A stretch of DNA of 7,220 nucleotides from JAZKIX01 sp040384645 (GTDB lineage Bacteria; Pseudomonadota; Gammaproteobacteria; Burkholderiales; Burkholderiaceae_D): positions 1 through 7,220 of the forward strand of contig JAZKIX010000239.1 in the NCBI GenBank assembly GCA_040384645.1. The letters run 5' to 3'. Below the pieces are notes generated by a model that saw nothing but the letters and a program-made list of their open reading frames with translations, made no database searches and was not told where the DNA came from. The translations under genes were made by a program, and so were the position numbers. Below, piece by piece: positions 5,247-7,220 of this stretch (positions are counted from its first letter, which is position 1; each line of letters begins with the position of its first letter).

Positions 5247-5254
5247 CACCGCAC

Positions 5255-5806
5255 ATGGGCAATCGACTCTCTAAAATCGTCACGCGTGGCGGCGACAAAG
5301 GCACTACCGGCTTGGGCGACGGCAGCCGTGTGGATAAGGACAGCGTCCGTATCCACGCCATCGGCGATGTCGATGAATTGAACTCGCAACTGGGCGTCCT
5401 GGCGTGCGAAGCGATTCCGGACACACTACGCGAAGAACTGCTATCGATCCAGCACGACTTGTTCGACCTCGGTGGCGAGCTGTGCATCCCTGGCTATGTG
5501 ATGATCACGGAAGCACAGGTGTTGCGGCTCGATAGTTTGCTGGAAAAATACAATGCCGATTTGCCGCCGCTAAAAGATTTCATCTTGCCCGGAGGCTCGC
5601 GCGCTGCGGCCATTGCCCACGTTTGCCGCACCGTCTGCCGCCGCGCCGAACGCACCATCGTCAGTCTCGGCAAAGTGGAAAGCATCAATGAGGCGCCGCG
5701 CCAATACGTCAACCGGCTGTCCGATTTGTTATTCGTATTGTCGCGTGTGCTGAATCGTTTTGCGGGCGGCGTGGATGTATTGTGGGAAAAAGACCGGGCC
5801 CGATGA
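5255..5806 (+). CDS. Cob(I)alamin adenosyltransferase, PduO type
   Basis: This is a 183-residue cytosolic enzyme that transfers the adenosyl group of ATP to cob(I)alamin, making coenzyme B12. The start at 5255 gives MGNRLSKIVTRGGDKGTTGLGDG, where TRGGDKGTTGL (residues 10-20) is the N-terminal ATP-binding signature. Further family marks are IGDVDELNSQLG (36-47), the LPGGSRAAA segment (111-119), the CRTVCRRAER helix (124-133) with conserved Arg and Glu, and YVNRLSDLLFVLSR (151-164). Length is normal for a single-domain PduO-type protein. No cobalamin synthesis or B12-dependent enzyme gene is in the window, so it probably serves corrinoid salvage or a distant mutase. It follows folE2 in the same direction but is separated by 181 bp with a repeat, so independent expression is plausible. 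It converges with the binding-protein gene, whose stop is 45 bp away. Confidence 0.95.
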   Translation: MGNRLSKIVTRGGDKGTTGLGDGSRVDKDSVRIHAIGDVDELNSQLGVLACEAIPDTLREELLSIQHDLFDLGGELCIPGYVMITEAQVLRLDSLLEKYNADLPPLKDFILPGGSRAAAIAHVCRTVCRRAERTIVSLGKVESINEAPRQYVNRLSDLLFVLSRVLNRFAGGVDVLWEKDRAR

Positions 5807-5851
5807 TGCCAAGATAGCGCTATTTACATGACCTGCCGTTTTTTTAGTAGT

Positions 5852-6988
5852 TCAAAAGACGAGGCCACTGCCTTTTTTAAACAGCGCAATATCGACGTAA
5901 CTGGACAGGGTATTGGACTTGGGGTTGGCGACAATCGACAAGCCGCCCAGATCGAAATCGCCGTTTTGTGCAATCAATTCCTGCAATGCGCCGCGCCCGC
6001 TTTTCTTGAATTGCTGGATCGTTTTCGCCAGCGATTTGGCGGCCGCAAAACCTTCCAGCGTCAGCGACGATACCGCTTCGTCGCGGTATTTTTTCATCAT
6101 GCTCAAATGCTCCATCTGGATTGGCGACGTGCTGGCATTTGGGTTCGGCACCACCTGCGAAAAAACTGTCCATTCCACGGCACGCATGCCAGCCACTTCA
6201 CGCAAGGTCGATAAATTGATCAATGAAGTACCGGCCACAAAGGTGCTGGCATCGCGACGGCGGAATTCTTTCAAAAACAGGCCGGTACTGATGGTATTGG
6301 CGATCACGATCACCACACCCGGCTTGGTGGCAGTCAGCTTATCCACTTCGACAGCAGTGACCTCGCCATTGGCGCCGATGCGGGCTGTACCGGTCAGCCT
6401 CATGCCGCGCTCACTGATCTCGCTAGTCAAACTGTGATACGCATCTTTATACGATGCTGAATCTTGCAGCATCACCCCGACATCCTTGATACCCAATTTA
6501 CTGAAATGGGAAAAAATATAGCGGATTTCTTGCTTATAACCGGGACGCCAATACAGTACTTGGCTGTGTTGCTGGCTGGCGCTTGCCAACGGTGCAAACA
6601 AGATATGGCCGCTACGTTTGAAGACAGGCGTATTGACAATCGCCTGCGTCACCACATCGCCAACACCGCCAATTAGGTAGTCCACTTGATCGCGTTCGAT
6701 CAATTCGCCTACGGCCTTCGCTGCGTTATCGGGCAGCCCTTGGTCATCGCGCACCACATAACGAACTTGCTTGCCATTGATGCCTCCGTTGGCATTGGCG
6801 GCATCGAAATAAGTTTTGATTCCAGCTACATAATCACGTCCGATTTCGGCATTCGGACTGGATAAATCGATGACCTGACCAATCACGATGGTATTGCCGG
6901 CGGCGTGCGATAGGGCAGGTGTTGCGATAAAAAACACCATGCTGCATGCAAGAATAAATCGATACAGAAGACGTAATTGGATAGGCAT
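5852..6988 (-). CDS. Periplasmic substrate-binding protein of a LivJ-type ABC transporter (Peripla_BP_6)
   Basis: This is a 378-residue secreted protein. Residues 1-30 form a Sec signal peptide with a long hydrophobic core (FILACSMVFFIATPAL) and likely cleavage at SHAA-GN. The mature part begins with the strand IVIGQVIDLSSPNAEIG and continues with DYVAGIKTYFDAANANGGINGKQV. Both are hallmarks of the branched-chain amino-acid/amide type I binding-protein fold. VDYLIGGVGDVVTQAI and the later VVIVIANTISTGLFLKEFRR fit the two-lobed structure. No permease or ATPase genes are in the window, so the ligand and partner transporter are unknown. Candidates are amino acids, amides, urea or aromatic acids. 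It may also act as the sensor of a signalling system. The ribosome site is weak (AAAAGAA). A promoter and a perfect FNR-type box lie upstream. There is no lipobox. Confidence 0.88.
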   Translation of the reverse strand: MPIQLRLLYRFILACSMVFFIATPALSHAAGNTIVIGQVIDLSSPNAEIGRDYVAGIKTYFDAANANGGINGKQVRYVVRDDQGLPDNAAKAVGELIERDQVDYLIGGVGDVVTQAIVNTPVFKRSGHILFAPLASASQQHSQVLYWRPGYKQEIRYIFSHFSKLGIKDVGVMLQDSASYKDAYHSLTSEISERGMRLTGTARIGANGEVTAVEVDKLTATKPGVVIVIANTISTGLFLKEFRRRDASTFVAGTSLINLSTLREVAGMRAVEWTVFSQVVPNPNASTSPIQMEHLSMMKKYRDEAVSSLTLEGFAAAKSLAKTIQQFKKSGRGALQELIAQNGDFDLGGLSIVANPKSNTLSSYVDIALFKKGSGLVF

Positions 6989-7046
6989 TTTGATTCTTTT
7001 CAGAAACGCAAAAGTTGTCCGAATTCTGGTGTTTCAATGTGACGCG

Positions 7047-7060
7047 TTGATGAATATCAA
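7047..7060. promoter_or_regulatory. Perfect FNR/Anr-type binding box
   Basis: TTGATGAATATCAA matches the FNR consensus TTGAT-N4-ATCAA at all ten defined positions. It lies 59 bp upstream of the binding-protein start codon and overlaps the candidate -10 box (7051-7056). This would suit anaerobic repression from that promoter. Activation from a start near 7012 is also possible, but no good -10 box lies at the ideal class II distance. Confidence 0.6.
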
Positions 7061-7078
7061 AGAAATTGTTTACCTCAA
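7051..7078 (-). promoter_or_regulatory. Sigma70-like promoter candidate of the binding-protein gene
   Basis: On the minus strand TTGAGG (7078-7073) and TATTCA (7056-7051) are 16 bp apart. Transcription would start near 7044, with a leader of about 55 nt. The -10 box lies inside the FNR-type site, suggesting direct competition. Confidence 0.4.
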
Positions 7079-7107
7079 ATTTTCGCATCCATAGCGCAAC
7101 AAGGCTG

Positions 7108-7218
7108 TCAGCAAGTCGCTGCCGCGGCTGCAATGACGGCCAGCGCTGAGCCGAGAATCAATCCAATGGCGCCACCGAGGCCTAACAGCCACATAAACGG
7201 TTGTGTCAATGTTTGGCT
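7108..7218 (-). CDS. C-terminal fragment of a short hydrophobic (membrane) protein
   Basis: A leftward frame is open from the right edge to a TGA at 7108-7110 and gives 36 residues. The central part, FMWLLGLGGAIGLILGSALA, is a strong single transmembrane candidate with a small-residue (GxxxG-like) face, followed by VIAAAAATC at the terminus. Composition fits a membrane protein end better than random sequence. The opposite strand is also open for a similar length, but its translation is polar and unremarkable. The gene's start lies outside the window, so family and function cannot be named. It ends 120 bp before the binding-protein gene, with the FNR-type box between them. Confidence 0.42.
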   Translation of the reverse strand, partial: SQTLTQPFMWLLGLGGAIGLILGSALAVIAAAAATC

Positions 7219-7220
7219 AG

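Larger units (their letters stand above)
5074..5254. other. Intergenic region between folE2 and the adenosyltransferase gene
   Basis: These 181 bp start with an A-rich run (5088-5094) without a hairpin before it. The centre is a GC-rich partly palindromic element (5108-5186). After that comes the leader of the next gene. TTGCAT (5196-5201) and TATCCT (5223-5228) are 21 bp apart, which is too far for a good promoter, so no promoter is assigned. Confidence 0.4.

Noticed and set aside
5210..5254. Upstream start of the adenosyltransferase
   Set aside because: The extra 15 residues do not match PduO-type proteins, while AAAGGA precedes 5255 at normal distance.
5839..5845. T7 run between the convergent adenosyltransferase and binding-protein genes as an intrinsic terminator
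   Set aside because: No stable stem directly precedes it. The nearby ATAGCGCTAT palindrome (5814-5823) has no room for a loop and is too far away.

Overview
The window looks like a chromosomal segment of a betaproteobacterium. Moderate GC, Burkholderiales-style protein sequences and the presence of FolE2, a PduO-type cobalamin adenosyltransferase and a GlcD-type FAD oxidase suggest an Oxalobacteraceae-like genome. This assignment is from sequence feel only; no search was run. Eight complete protein genes are supported, plus fragments of two more at the edges. I see no rRNA, tRNA, CRISPR array or insertion sequence, and no gene-free stretch longer than about 200 bases.

Left part (1-2314): the first 54 codons of a GlcD-like FAD-linked oxidase run leftward off the window. 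Next come a leftward AraC-family regulator with a cupin sensor domain and a divergent NmrA-like NAD(P)-binding reductase gene. These two share a 76-bp promoter region, the usual arrangement of a local regulator with its target.

Middle (2315-4221): this is the most interesting block. A leftward winged-helix regulator with a SufR-like C-terminal cysteine pattern (C-X12-C-X19-C-X7-C) faces a rightward Tat-exported ferritin-like protein. A small periplasmic c-type cytochrome follows. The divergent region carries two inverted repeats. The mature cytochrome has no methionine at all, and the usual PG-x-K-M axial-ligand position is Leu. I infer a redox-, iron- or NO-responsive envelope module in which an Fe-S or thiol sensor controls an exported di-iron protein and an open-site haem protein. 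This is a hypothesis from context.

Right part (4222-7220): four copies of a 7-bp repeat start at the cytochrome stop codon. They are followed by folE2 (GTP cyclohydrolase IB, entry to folate synthesis), a GC-rich partly palindromic intergenic repeat, and a PduO-type cob(I)alamin adenosyltransferase. Convergent to the last is a secreted LivJ-type solute-binding protein with no permease genes beside it. Upstream of the binding-protein gene lies a perfect FNR-type box, TTGAT-N4-ATCAA, at 7047-7060, which suggests oxygen control. The right edge holds the C-terminus of a short hydrophobic protein read leftward.

Several starts were placed inside the longest open frame because a Shine-Dalgarno sequence and family alignment favour the inner start: 2956, 3151, 3844 and 5255.
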